A DNA stretch of 18,187 nucleotides, from assembly GCA_902826945.1 (NCBI GenBank), contig CADEGS010000007.1, positions 36,010 to 54,196 on the forward strand, read 5' to 3'. This stretch comes from an uncultured bacterium (lineage in GTDB: Bacteria; Planctomycetota; UBA1135; GCA-002686595). The notes under the pieces are model-generated. The model ran no database searches. It saw only the letters and a list, made by a program, of their open reading frames with translations, and was not told the DNA's origin. Positions 1 through 7,678 of the stretch are shown in pieces; within the stretch, counting starts at the first letter, position 1, and every line of letters begins with the position of its first letter. A program made the position numbers and the translations under genes.

Positions 1-1709
1 CCGCGCCGCGCCGGCAGGCGTTGCGCGCGGCGGAGGAAGTGGCGGCGCTGCGCGCGCGCGACCCGGGCTTCGACGAGGCGCGCTTCCTCGCGCGCGTCGG
101 GCGCGCCTTCGCGCGCGCGCAGGAGAGCTGGTGCGCGCAGGCGCTCGAGCCCCTGTGGCCGTTCGTCTCCGACGGCGTGCTCGAGCGCTTCACGCTCCAG
201 ATCGAGGAGCAGCGCGCCGAGGGCTGGCGGCAGGGGATCGACGGGCTCGCGCTCGAGCCGCCGACGCTCCTGCACGTCGCCTCGGGCCGGCACTTCGACG
301 CGCTGACCGTGCGCCTGGCCTTCCGCGCCGACGTCCACCGCGTGTCGCTCGCGAAGGGCGAGCGCATCGAGGGCTCGCGCATCCCGCGCGAGCGCTTCGT
401 CGAGTGCTGGAGCTTCGTGCGCCGCCTGGGCGCGCGCTCCGCGAACGCCGACGGCCTGCTCGAGGGCGCCTGCCCGCAGTGCGGCGCGCCGCTGGCGCTG
501 AATCGCTCCGCCCGCTGCGCGCACTGCCAGAGCCAGGTCAAGAGCGGCGCCTTCGACTGGGTGCTGGCCGAGATCACGCAGGAGAGCGAGTGGCGCGCGA
601 GCGACGAGGCGGGCGTGCGCGGCCTGGCGGCGCAGCAGGCGCGCGACCCGGGCTTCGACGTGCAGATGCTCGAGGACCATGCCTCGGTCGTGTTCTGGCG
701 CTGGCGCGCGGCGGAGCGCGCCGGGCACGCGGAGCCGCTCCTGCGCGTGGCGACGCCGGAGCTGTGCGAGCGGCTGGACGAGGGCTGGGCCGGCGCGCGC
801 GAGCGCACGGCGCTCGTCGACGCCGCCGTCGGCTCGGTGCGCACGCTGGGCTCGCTCGCCGAGGCGGACGGGGAGCGCGCGCTGGTCGAGGTCGTGTGGG
901 ACGGCCGGCGCGCGACGCTCGGCGGGCGCGGCGCGGGCCGCCCCGAGGCGGGCCGCGTGCTGCGGCGCACGGTGCTCGTGCTCGCGCGCCCCGCGGGCGC
1001 GCAGACCGACCTGCGCCTGGCCTTCACGACGCTGCACTGCCGCACGTGCGGCGCGGCGGATGCGGGCGGCAGCGCGTCCACGTGCGCCTACTGCGGCGCG
1101 CCGCGGCGCGACCCGGCGAGCTGGCTCCTCTGCGAGATCCTCGAGGCGGGCTCGGCGGAGGAGCGCCGGCTGGCCGACGCGCTGCGCGCGCTCCCGGCGG
1201 AGCCCGTCGCGGCGGGCGCTCCGCTCGTCGCCGGCGCGGCCGGAGCCGCGGGCGCGGGAGGAGGCGCGATCGCCGGGCGCGCCGCCGCCGCGCTCCCGCC
1301 CGATGCCGCGCGCGCGGCGGGCGCGCCCTCGCACGCCGGCCTGCTCGCGTGGGCGGTGGCGCTGGCCGCGGCCGACGGCGGGATCGAGGAGCGCGAGCGG
1401 CGCGCCGTGCGCGCGCTCGGCGCGCGGCTCGGCGTTCCCGAGGAGAAGGTCGAGCTCCTGCTCGCGCAGCCCGCGGCCGGCGGTGCCGGCCCCGGCGCGC
1501 GCGACGCGCACGAGGCGCACGCCTGGCTCGACGCGCTGGTCGCGCTCGCGCTGGCCGACGGCGGCCTGGCGCGCGGCGAGCGCCGCTTCCTGCGCCTGGC
1601 CGCCGGCCGGCTCGGGATCGACCGCGCCGGGCTCGCCGCGCGCGTGCGCCAGGCGCGCCGCGCGCTCTACCGCGACGCGCGCGCCGCGCGGCGCCCTACG
1701 TCCGCGTGA
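1..1709 (+). CDS. Tim44-like / zinc-ribbon / TerB-like protein, probably 5'-partial
   Basis: The frame is open to the window edge; the first possible start inside is TTG at 21 (562 residues), but codons before it are also open and no ribosome site is evident, so the real N-terminus is probably outside. Numbered from that TTG, a Tim44-like region covers about 12-140, followed by a CxxC...CxxC zinc ribbon (C151, C154, C166, C169). A second, more divergent copy of the same pair follows: about 207-335, then C340, C343, C355, C358. Both copies open with an ARDPGFD motif (12-18 and 207-213), which points to internal duplication. An Ala/Gly-rich linker (about 395-440) leads to a helical TerB-like region (about 440-550) with two similar halves, each carrying an (A/L)ADGG(I/L) motif. 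Related Tim44-domain proteins I recall carry membrane segments at their N-terminus; here that part would lie upstream. The function is unknown; an envelope role is only an inference. Its 3' end overlaps the convergent hydrolase gene. Confidence 0.75.
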   Translation, partial: APRRQALRAAEEVAALRARDPGFDEARFLARVGRAFARAQESWCAQALEPLWPFVSDGVLERFTLQIEEQRAEGWRQGIDGLALEPPTLLHVASGRHFDALTVRLAFRADVHRVSLAKGERIEGSRIPRERFVECWSFVRRLGARSANADGLLEGACPQCGAPLALNRSARCAHCQSQVKSGAFDWVLAEITQESEWRASDEAGVRGLAAQQARDPGFDVQMLEDHASVVFWRWRAAERAGHAEPLLRVATPELCERLDEGWAGARERTALVDAAVGSVRTLGSLAEADGERALVEVVWDGRRATLGGRGAGRPEAGRVLRRTVLVLARPAGAQTDLRLAFTTLHCRTCGAADAGGSASTCAYCGAPRRDPASWLLCEILEAGSAEERRLADALRALPAEPVAAGAPLVAGAAGAAGAGGGAIAGRAAAALPPDAARAAGAPSHAGLLAWAVALAAADGGIEERERRAVRALGARLGVPEEKVELLLAQPAAGGAGPGARDAHEAHAWLDALVALALADGGLARGERRFLRLAAGRLGIDRAGLAARVRQARRALYRDARAARRPTSA

Positions 1710-3486
1710 AGCGCGCGCGCGCGCCCCAGCTGCGCGCCTCGAGCTCGAAGCCCGCGACGCTCCCGTCCGCGCCGCGCACGAGCGTCAGGCGCGCCAGCGC
1801 TCCCGCCAGCGTGTACGCGTCGGTGCCCGCGGGCCGCAGCCGCAGCACGCCGTGGCAGGGGTGCTCGAGCCACAGCTCGCCCGCGCGCCAGGCGACGGCG
1901 TAGCTCGCGCCGAGCGCGTCGCTGCGGTAGACGCCGGCGATGCGCGCGGCGGCCGCGGCGTCGAGCGGCGCGGGGCGCCAGCGGCGGCCGGCGACCTCGC
2001 TCGCCGGGCGCGGGCCGGCGGCGGGCCGGCGCAGGCGCAGCACGTCGCGGTCGTCCGGGTCGAGCGCGAGCTCGTAGCCGACCGAGGCCAGGACGAAGGT
2101 GCCGCCGGGGAGCGGGAAGAGCTCGATCGACGGCTCGGAGGACAAGCCGACGAGCAGGCGCTCGCCCTCGCGCGCGAGCAGCAGCGTGATCCCGTCCTCC
2201 ATCTCCCACACGCCCTCGAGCGCCGCCAGCCGTGCGGGATCGGCGGCGACGGCGCGCGAGGCGGCGGGGCGCTCCTGCACCTCGTCGATGAAGACCATGC
2301 CGCGCGCGGCGAGCGAGGGCTCGGGCCGCGCAGGCGGGCCCAGCCACAGCTCGGCCACGCGGTCGACCAGCGCGCGCACGTTGCCGCCCTCGATCGAGTT
2401 CGAGGCGGCGGCCACGACGAGCCCGGCCTCGGGCCAGAAGGCGAGCGCGCTCTGGCCGCCCGGCCACGTGCCCGCGTGCGCCCAGCACGTGCGCTCGCCC
2501 GTTCCCGAGCGCCCGAGGCCGAAGGCGTAGTCGAGCTGCGTGCCGTCCGCCAGCCGGCCGCGCGTGCGCATGCGCTCCGCCACGCGGTCGCCGAGGCCCG
2601 CGCCGGTGCGGCCCTGCCCGAGGCGCAGCGCCTCGCCCCAGCGCGCGAGGTCCGTCACGCTGCACAGGAAGCCGCCCGCGCCGGCGTGCGCGGTCGGCGT
2701 GCGCGCCACGGGCCGTCCGTCCTCGAGCGCGTAGCCGACCGCGCGCGCGGGCACGAGCTCGTCGGGCGCGGCGACCAGGCGCGCGCTCGTCATGCCGAGC
2801 GGCGCGAACAGGTGGCGCGCCGCCCACGCGGGGAGCGGCTCATCCGCCGCGCGCTCGACCGCCGCGGCGAGCAGCAGGTAGCCGCCGTTCGTGTACTCGT
2901 GGCGTGTGCCCGGCGCGAAGCGCAGGTGCTCGAGGCCGCCGACGAGGCGCACGGCGTCCGCGAAGGAGGGCTGCGAGCGCTCCGGCCAGCCGGCGAGCGC
3001 CAGCGTGCCGTCCTCGTCCTCGACGCCCGCCGTGTGATGCACGAGCTGCTCGACGCGCACCGGCGCGTAGGCCTCCGAGAGCTCCGGCAGGAGCTCGCGC
3101 ACGCGCGCGTCGAGCGCCAGCGTGCCTTCCTCGACCAGCGTCGCCGCCGCGGCCGCCGTGACCGACTTCGCGAGCGAGGCCATGTCGAACACCGTGTCCG
3201 CGTCGCAGGGCACGCCGTGCTCGAGGTCCGCCAGCCCGCGCGCCACGGCGTAGACGGGCTCGCCATCGCGCAGCACGACGAGCGCGAGCCCCGTCCCGCC
3301 CGGCGGCAGCGCCGCCTCGACGAGCGCGTCGGCGAGCGCGCCCGGGTCGTCGACGGCTCCGAGCATGGCTCCCTCCGGCGCGGCCAGCGTGCTGCCGTCG
3401 GAGGTCGTCCAGCCCTGCGCGCGCGCGGCAGGCACGAGGAGCAGGGAGAGGAGCAGCGGCGAGGCGGCGTGGCGGCACGTGGGCAT
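1696..3486 (-). CDS. Exported serine hydrolase, class C beta-lactamase fold, with two C-terminal beta-barrel-like repeats
   Basis: This 596-residue protein begins with a Sec signal peptide (hydrophobic residues about 8-20, cleavage probably after ARA at 21-23). The beta-lactamase-related catalytic domain spans about 45-380. It shows the SxxK nucleophile motif SLAK (S104, K107), the YxN motif YTN (Y198, N200) and an HxG motif HAG (337-339) where class C beta-lactamases have KTG. HxG is common in the esterase, D-aminopeptidase and penicillin-binding members of the family, so peptide or ester hydrolysis is more likely than antibiotic resistance. Two tail units (about 421-490 and 512-594) resemble each other: each starts L/I-x-GV(W/Y) and continues as alternating strands, like the DUF3471-type tails of this family. 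The ATG at 3486 has GGAG about 7 bases upstream. Substrate unknown. Confidence 0.85.
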   Translation of the reverse strand: MPTCRHAASPLLLSLLLVPAARAQGWTTSDGSTLAAPEGAMLGAVDDPGALADALVEAALPPGGTGLALVVLRDGEPVYAVARGLADLEHGVPCDADTVFDMASLAKSVTAAAAATLVEEGTLALDARVRELLPELSEAYAPVRVEQLVHHTAGVEDEDGTLALAGWPERSQPSFADAVRLVGGLEHLRFAPGTRHEYTNGGYLLLAAAVERAADEPLPAWAARHLFAPLGMTSARLVAAPDELVPARAVGYALEDGRPVARTPTAHAGAGGFLCSVTDLARWGEALRLGQGRTGAGLGDRVAERMRTRGRLADGTQLDYAFGLGRSGTGERTCWAHAGTWPGGQSALAFWPEAGLVVAAASNSIEGGNVRALVDRVAELWLGPPARPEPSLAARGMVFIDEVQERPAASRAVAADPARLAALEGVWEMEDGITLLLAREGERLLVGLSSEPSIELFPLPGGTFVLASVGYELALDPDDRDVLRLRRPAAGPRPASEVAGRRWRPAPLDAAAAARIAGVYRSDALGASYAVAWRAGELWLEHPCHGVLRLRPAGTDAYTLAGALARLTLVRGADGSVAGFELEARSWGARARFTRT

Positions 3487-3597
3487 GGTTCGCTCCGGTC
3501 GAGGTCAGGGCGCCCGTTCGTGGGTCGCCCGGCCACGCTACGCCCGAGGGGCGGAGACGCGCGTTAACCGGGAGCTAAGGCGCGGGCCGGCCCCGCA

Positions 3598-4113
3598 TCA
3601 GTCCCGCGAGCGCCGCAGGTCGAAGCGCTCGACGCGCGCGTCCCCGCCGTGGGGGTCGCTGAGCGTGATCACGAGGCGCTCGTCGGCCTCGCGCTGGTAC
3701 ACCACGCGCGTCGGCCAGTCCTTGGCGGGGTTCTCGAAGACGACCTTGCGCGCGGCGTCGTCGAGCTCGGCCAGCGCGAAGCCCTCGGCGCGCTTGCCGC
3801 CGGGGAAGGGCTGGAACCACAGGCCCTCGGGGCGCTCCTCGAAGACCTCGAACTCGTAGTAGGTCTCCTTGCCGCCCTTCACGAGCCGGCTGTAGCTGAT
3901 CACGCGGCCCTCCTGCGGCGTCGTGTAGTGCGCGTGGAAGCGGCCGCCCCAGGCGTCGCCGCTCCACTCGCCGGCGAGGAAGGCCAGGCGCTCGACGTCG
4001 CTCGCGGCGGCGGGCAGGGCGCGCGCCGCGCCGGGGCCGTCGTCGGGCGCGCCGGAGCGGGAGAGGAGCGAGAGGGCGAGGAAGGAGGCGAGGGCGGCGG
4101 TGCGCAGCAGCAT
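3598..4113 (-). CDS. Exported DUF6265-type protein
   Basis: 171 residues with an N-terminal signal peptide (hydrophobic about 5-17). The mature part fits the DUF6265 pattern as I know it: LAFLAGEWSG near 43-52, a region with SRLVKGGKETYYEFE (about 77-91), a line of aromatic strands (LWFQPFPGG), and the VFENPAKDWPTRVVYQRE segment in the second half, which is the most typical block of the family. The function of the family is not established; the fold is probably a small lipocalin-like beta barrel. It lies between the serine hydrolase (111 bp further downstream) and the AraC-type regulator (63 bp upstream), all on the minus strand, but the gaps do not prove an operon. Family assignment is from memory of the motif order. 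Confidence 0.72.
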   Translation of the reverse strand: MLLRTAALASFLALSLLSRSGAPDDGPGAARALPAAASDVERLAFLAGEWSGDAWGGRFHAHYTTPQEGRVISYSRLVKGGKETYYEFEVFEERPEGLWFQPFPGGKRAEGFALAELDDAARKVVFENPAKDWPTRVVYQREADERLVITLSDPHGGDARVERFDLRRSRD

Positions 4114-4176
4114 GGCGTGCGGGCGAGCGGGGCTCGCGGTGTGGGTCCCGTGCGGGTCGTGGCGTCGCGCTCCAGC

Positions 4177-5055
4177 CTAGGCGCGCTCCGCGCCGGCGGG
4201 ATTGGAAGAACGCGACGCTTGCGCGTCCTCCAGGCGGGCGGCGAGCGGCGTGCGCTCGGCCAGGTGGCGCTCGGGCGTCGTGCCGGCGAGCAGGCGGAAG
4301 TCGCGGATCAGGTGCGACTGGTCGGCGTAGCCGTGCGCGGCGGCGAGCGCCGCCCAGCCGAGCGGCGGCCGGCGGCCCTCGAGCGCGGCGAGCACGCCCT
4401 GCAGGCGGCGGATGCGCGCGAAGAGCGCCGGCGAGAGGCCGACCTCGACGCGGAAGAGGCGCTCCAGAGCGCGCGGGCCGACGCCGAGGGCGGGGGCGGG
4501 GGCGCCCGGCCCGCGCGGCGCGCCGCGGCGCTCGACCAGGCGCACGGCGGCGCCGGCCAGGGCGCCCAGCGCGGCGCGGCGCTCGCGCGCCTCGAGCGCC
4601 CGGCCGAGCACGCGCTCGACGGCGGCCACGCGCTCCTCGGGGGCGGCCGTCTCGCTCGCGCGCGCGAGCGCGTCGCAGAGGCGCGCGTCGAGCGCGCCGA
4701 CGCACTCGTCGCGGTCGGCGAGCTCGTGCATCGGCACGCCGCACAGGGCGAAGAGCCCGGCGGGCTCGAAGCGGATCCCGAGCACGTCGATCGCGCCGGT
4801 CGGGGCGACGCGGATCGGCCGGCGGATCTGGCCCACGCACAGGACCTGCGCCTGGCGGCGCGGCGGCTCGTCTTCGCGCACGCGCACGAAGGGCTCGGCG
4901 CGGTTCAGGACGATCTCGGCGCAGCCGTCGGGGACGATGCGCTCGAGCGCGCCCGCGCCCCGCGCCGCGGGATCGGCGAGATGCCAGAAGCAGCGCACGT
5001 GGCGGCGCAGCGCGGGCGCGGGGAGGATCTCGCGGTAGAGCACGAGCGCTCTCAT
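4177..5055 (-). CDS. AraC-family transcriptional regulator with DUF6597-type N-terminal domain
   Basis: The 292-residue protein starts at the ATG at 5055 (MRALVLYREI); the much longer open frame upstream is an antisense shadow of the reductase and flagellar genes. The N-terminal half (about 1-110) has the sensor-domain pattern CFWHLADP...IVPDGCAEIVLN typical of DUF6597-containing AraC proteins. The C-terminal half carries the two helix-turn-helix units: VGPRALERLFRVEVGLSP around 196-213, and WAALAAAHGYADQSHLIRDF around 238-257, followed by the closing LLAGTTPERHL. It is transcribed divergently from the aldo/keto reductase at 5155 with 99 bp between the two starts, so the reductase is the obvious candidate target. 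The ligand cannot be read from the sequence. Confidence 0.88.
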   Translation of the reverse strand: MRALVLYREILPAPALRRHVRCFWHLADPAARGAGALERIVPDGCAEIVLNRAEPFVRVREDEPPRRQAQVLCVGQIRRPIRVAPTGAIDVLGIRFEPAGLFALCGVPMHELADRDECVGALDARLCDALARASETAAPEERVAAVERVLGRALEARERRAALGALAGAAVRLVERRGAPRGPGAPAPALGVGPRALERLFRVEVGLSPALFARIRRLQGVLAALEGRRPPLGWAALAAAHGYADQSHLIRDFRLLAGTTPERHLAERTPLAARLEDAQASRSSNPAGAERA

Positions 5056-5111
5056 CGTAGTGCGCGCCCGGCGGGGCGGGAGGGAGCGGCGGCGCCCGCG
5101 CGGAAAGGGAT

Positions 5112-5140
5112 GCCGGGAGGTGCGGCGCCGCCGCTCCGGC
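5112..5140. promoter_or_regulatory. Inverted repeat between the regulator and the reductase (candidate operator or hairpin)
   Basis: A perfect 10-bp palindrome, GCGGCGCCGC at 5122-5131, is flanked by GCCGGGAG (5112-5119) and CTCCGGC (5134-5140), which pair except for one bulged G. It lies in the 99-bp space between the divergent genes, ending 14 bp before the reductase ATG. It could be an operator, or a hairpin near the reductase ribosome site. In DNA this rich in G and C, such repeats arise easily by chance, and AraC proteins more often use direct repeats, so this is tentative. Confidence 0.25.
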
Positions 5141-5154
5141 GGCATCCTGCGGGC

Positions 5155-6003
5155 ATGCGCCAGCGCCCCTTCGGAACGACGGGCGTGTCCTTGCCGGTGA
5201 TCGGGCAGGGCACCTGGAACCTCGAGCGCGACGATCCCGACGAGGCGCTGCGCGCGCTCCGGCGCGGGCTCGAGCTCGGGATGACGCACGTCGACACGGC
5301 CGAGCTCTACGGCGACGGGCGCGTCGAGGAGCTCGTCGGCCGCGCGCTCGCCGGCTGGCGCGGCGAGGTGTTCGTCACGAGCAAGGTGCTGCCGACGAAC
5401 GCCACGCGCGCGGGCACGATCGCGGCCTGCGAGCGCTCGCTCGCGCGCCTCGGCCGCGAGCGGCTCGACCTCTACCTCCTGCACTGGCCCGGCCCGCACC
5501 CGCTCGAGGAGACGCTGGCCGCCTTCGCGGAGCTGCGCGCGGCGGGCAAGGCGCGCTTCACCGGCGTCAGCAACTTCGACGCGGCCGGCCTCGAGCGCGC
5601 GGTGCGCCTGGCCGGCGCGGGGAACGTGGTCTGCGACCAGGTCCTCTACCACCTGGGCGAGCGCGCGGCGGAGCACCGCGTGCTCGGCCGCTGCCGCGCG
5701 CACGGGGCGGCGCTCGTCGGCTACAGCCCGTTCGGCTCGAGCGCGGCCTTCCCGCCCGGCGGGTCGGCGGCGCGCGCGGCGCTCGAGGCGGTCGCCGTGC
5801 GCCGCGGCGCGACGGCGCGCCAGGTCGCGCTGGCCTTCCTGACGCGCGATCCGCTCGCCTTCGCGATTCCCAAGGCCGGCCGCGCGGCGCACGTCGAGGA
5901 GAACGCCGCGGCGGCGGAGCTCGCGCTCGACGCCGAGGACCTGCGCGCGCTGGAGCGCGCCTTCCCGCTCGGCCCCGAGCCGCGCGAGCTGCCCACCATC
6001 TAG
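5155..6003 (+). CDS. Aldo/keto reductase
   Basis: 282 residues from the ATG at 5155 (MRQRPFGTTGVSLPVIGQGT), which matches the usual family N-terminus, so longer upstream reading is not needed. NAD(P)H-dependent oxidoreductase with a TIM-barrel fold. The catalytic tetrad is intact: D47 and Y52 in HVDTAELYGDG, K77 in VTSKVLP, and H110 in LLHWPGPHP. The SNFD motif follows the TGV strand at about 136-142, and near the C-terminus IPKAG...VEEN corresponds to the cofactor phosphate-binding stretch. The cytoplasmic substrate cannot be told; the sequence style resembles 2,5-didehydrogluconate reductase-like and general stress AKRs. It is divergent from the AraC-type gene, which may control it. Length is normal for the family. 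Confidence 0.92.
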   Translation: MRQRPFGTTGVSLPVIGQGTWNLERDDPDEALRALRRGLELGMTHVDTAELYGDGRVEELVGRALAGWRGEVFVTSKVLPTNATRAGTIAACERSLARLGRERLDLYLLHWPGPHPLEETLAAFAELRAAGKARFTGVSNFDAAGLERAVRLAGAGNVVCDQVLYHLGERAAEHRVLGRCRAHGAALVGYSPFGSSAAFPPGGSAARAALEAVAVRRGATARQVALAFLTRDPLAFAIPKAGRAAHVEENAAAAELALDAEDLRALERAFPLGPEPRELPTI

Positions 6004-6011
6004 AAGGAGGG

Positions 6012-6031
6012 CTCCCCGCGGCCCGCGGGAG
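6012..6031 (+). terminator. Possible hairpin terminator after the aldo/keto reductase
   Basis: CTCCCCGCGG/CCCGCGGGAG starts 8 bases after the reductase stop codon and can fold into a GC-only stem with one bulged C. There is no run of T behind it, so it is not a standard intrinsic terminator; it may act only as an RNA 3' end stabiliser or not at all. Confidence 0.28.
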
Positions 6032-6127
6032 GAAGCGCTTTCGCGGGGCGGTCGAAGGAGCTTCCCGCGCCCGCCCCGCGGCCGGGGGCCGAGCCGCCGG
6101 GACGGCCCCGCCGCCAGGCCCGCGCGC

Positions 6128-6144
6128 TTGGCAGCGCTCTTGCG
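6128..6144 (+). promoter_or_regulatory. Sigma-54 (RpoN)-type promoter before flgF
   Basis: The sequence TTGGCAGCGCTCTTGCG matches the -24/-12 pattern: GG at 6130-6131, exactly ten bases, then GC at 6142-6143, with TTGG and TTGC boxes. The predicted transcription start is about 6154-6157, at or next to the GTG of flgF. Sigma-54 control of rod, ring and hook genes is common in many flagellated bacteria, which supports the call. Against it, such a start leaves little or no leader for ribosome binding, and no activator site can be recognised upstream. Confidence 0.5.
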
Positions 6145-6156
6145 TCCGGGGGGAGC

Positions 6157-6858
6157 GTGAACGCCGGACTGCAACGCGCCGCGCTGGCCATGAGCTCGAA
6201 CCAGCGCGCCCTGGACACGATCGCGGCCAACCTCGCCAACCTGGGCACCACGGGCTACAAGCGCGTGCGCACCGCGGCGCACGAGTTCGAGGTGCCGCGC
6301 GAGCACGGGCCGGTGCGCGGGCTCGCGAGCGAGAGCCGCGTGGACTTCGGCCAGGGCGAGCTGAAGCGCACCGGGCGCGCGCTCGACGTGGCGCTCCACG
6401 GCCCCGGCTTCTTCGCCGTGGACAGCCGGCGCGGCGAGGTCTACACGCGCGAGGGCAGCTTCCACGCCACCGCCGAGGGCGTGCTGGTGGACGAGCAGGG
6501 GAGCCCGATCGCCTTCGAGACGCGCGGCGCCCCGATCGACCCGACCGGCCTGCCGGTCGAGATCGACGGCGAGGGCACGCTGCGCCAGGGCACGACCGAG
6601 ATCGGCCGCCTGCGCATCGTGAACTTCGCCGACCCCGGGCGCCTGCGCCTCGACGGGCAGGGCTACTGGAGCGCGCCGGCCGGGCTGCGCCGCGTCGCCC
6701 ACGAGGCGACCGTGCACCAGGGCGCGCTGGAGGAATCGAACGCGCTGGGCGTGGAGGAGCTCGTCGCGATGGTCGACGTGCAGCGCTCCTTCGAGTCCGT
6801 CGCGCGCGTGATGTCGTCGATCGCGGACAGCTACCAGACCCTGACCCGACCCTTCTGA
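6157..6858 (+). CDS. flgF: Flagellar basal-body proximal rod protein FlgF
   Basis: 233-residue member of the FlgE/F/G family, exported by the flagellar type III apparatus to form the proximal rod. The N-terminal D0 helix begins MNAGLQRAALAM and carries LDTIAANLANLGTTGYKR at about 22-39, the conserved rod/hook signature (with A instead of the first N). The C-terminal partner helix lies near 188-233 (EESNALGVEELVAMVDVQ...). The start is GTG at 6157; the next ATG (6190) would remove the conserved N-terminus, so GTG is preferred even though the G-rich stretch GGGGGGAG (6148-6155) is only one base away, too near for a usual Shine-Dalgarno. FlgF rather than FlgG is chosen because the next gene is the better FlgG and this copy is shorter. 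First gene of the operon, with a sigma-54-like site directly upstream. Confidence 0.88.
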   Translation: MNAGLQRAALAMSSNQRALDTIAANLANLGTTGYKRVRTAAHEFEVPREHGPVRGLASESRVDFGQGELKRTGRALDVALHGPGFFAVDSRRGEVYTREGSFHATAEGVLVDEQGSPIAFETRGAPIDPTGLPVEIDGEGTLRQGTTEIGRLRIVNFADPGRLRLDGQGYWSAPAGLRRVAHEATVHQGALEESNALGVEELVAMVDVQRSFESVARVMSSIADSYQTLTRPF

Positions 6859-6885
6859 GGACCGTAGGAGAGCGAGAACGAGCCG

Positions 6886-7671
6886 ATGATCCGAGCGATG
6901 CGCACCGCCGCCTCCGGGATGATGGCGCAGCAGATGCAGGTGGACACGATCGCGAACAACATCGCGAACGTGAACACCTCGTCGTTCAAGAAGAACCGCG
7001 TCAACTTCCGCTCGCTGCTCTACACGACGCTGCGCGAGCCCGGCGCGGCGACCGGCGCCAGCCAGATGAACCCCACCGGGCTCCAGATCGGCAGCGGCAC
7101 CGAGGTCTCGAGCTCGATCAAGCTCTTCCTGCAAGGGGAGCTCGAGCAGACCGGCAACCCGTTCGACCTGTCCGTGCAGGGCGAGGGCTTCTTCCGCATC
7201 AACATGGGGAACGGCGAGTTCCGCTACACGCGCGACGGCAGCTTCCGCAAGGACGGCATCGGCGGGCTGGTGACGGTGGACGGCTTCCGGCTCGAGCCCG
7301 CGATCACCGTGCCGACCGACGCGACCGAGATCGTCGTCGGCCAGGACGGCACGGTGCAGGCGCGCGTCGGCGGCCAGGACGCGCTGCAGACCCTGGGCCA
7401 GGTGCGCCTGACGCGCTTCGCCAACCCCGCCGGCCTGCGCGCCGAGGGCTCCAACTTCTTCCGCGAGACGGCCAGCTCCGGCCCGCCCGAGGAGCAGACG
7501 CCCGGCCAGAACGGCACGGGCTTCCTGCGCCAGGGCTTCCTCGAGCGCTCGAACGTCTCGGTCGTGGACGAGCTGATCGAGCTGATCCAGGCGCAGCGCA
7601 ACTACGAGGTCAACAGCCGCACGATCCAGGTCTCCGACGAGATGCTCCAGCAGGTCTCCAACCTGATCTAG
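6886..7671 (+). CDS. flgG: Flagellar distal rod protein FlgG
   Basis: 261 residues, the usual FlgG length. The distal rod spans the periplasm through the P and L rings. The N-terminus MIRAMRTAASGMMAQQMQVD continues with TIANNIANVNTSSFKKNRVNF (about 21-41), which is diagnostic of FlgG; NPTGLQIGSGT (about 63-73) is the next typical block. The middle has FFRINMGNGEFRYTRDGSF, and the C-terminal helix carries ERSNVSVVDELIELIQAQRN followed by YEVNSRTIQ. It lies 27 bp after flgF, with TAGGAG at 6865-6870 as a distant ribosome site; flgA begins 7 bp after it. Nothing is missing or odd. Confidence 0.96.
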   Translation: MIRAMRTAASGMMAQQMQVDTIANNIANVNTSSFKKNRVNFRSLLYTTLREPGAATGASQMNPTGLQIGSGTEVSSSIKLFLQGELEQTGNPFDLSVQGEGFFRINMGNGEFRYTRDGSFRKDGIGGLVTVDGFRLEPAITVPTDATEIVVGQDGTVQARVGGQDALQTLGQVRLTRFANPAGLRAEGSNFFRETASSGPPEEQTPGQNGTGFLRQGFLERSNVSVVDELIELIQAQRNYEVNSRTIQVSDEMLQQVSNLI

Positions 7672-7678
7672 GCCCGCC

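Noticed and set aside
679..3567. A 962-codon + strand open frame across the Tim44-like gene and the hydrolase.
   Set aside because: It is an Arg/Ala-rich shadow spanning two genes of opposite strands, without any recognisable motif.
3649..5154. An upstream extension of the aldo/keto reductase.
   Set aside because: The extension is antisense to two minus-strand genes; the family N-terminus begins at the ATG at 5155.
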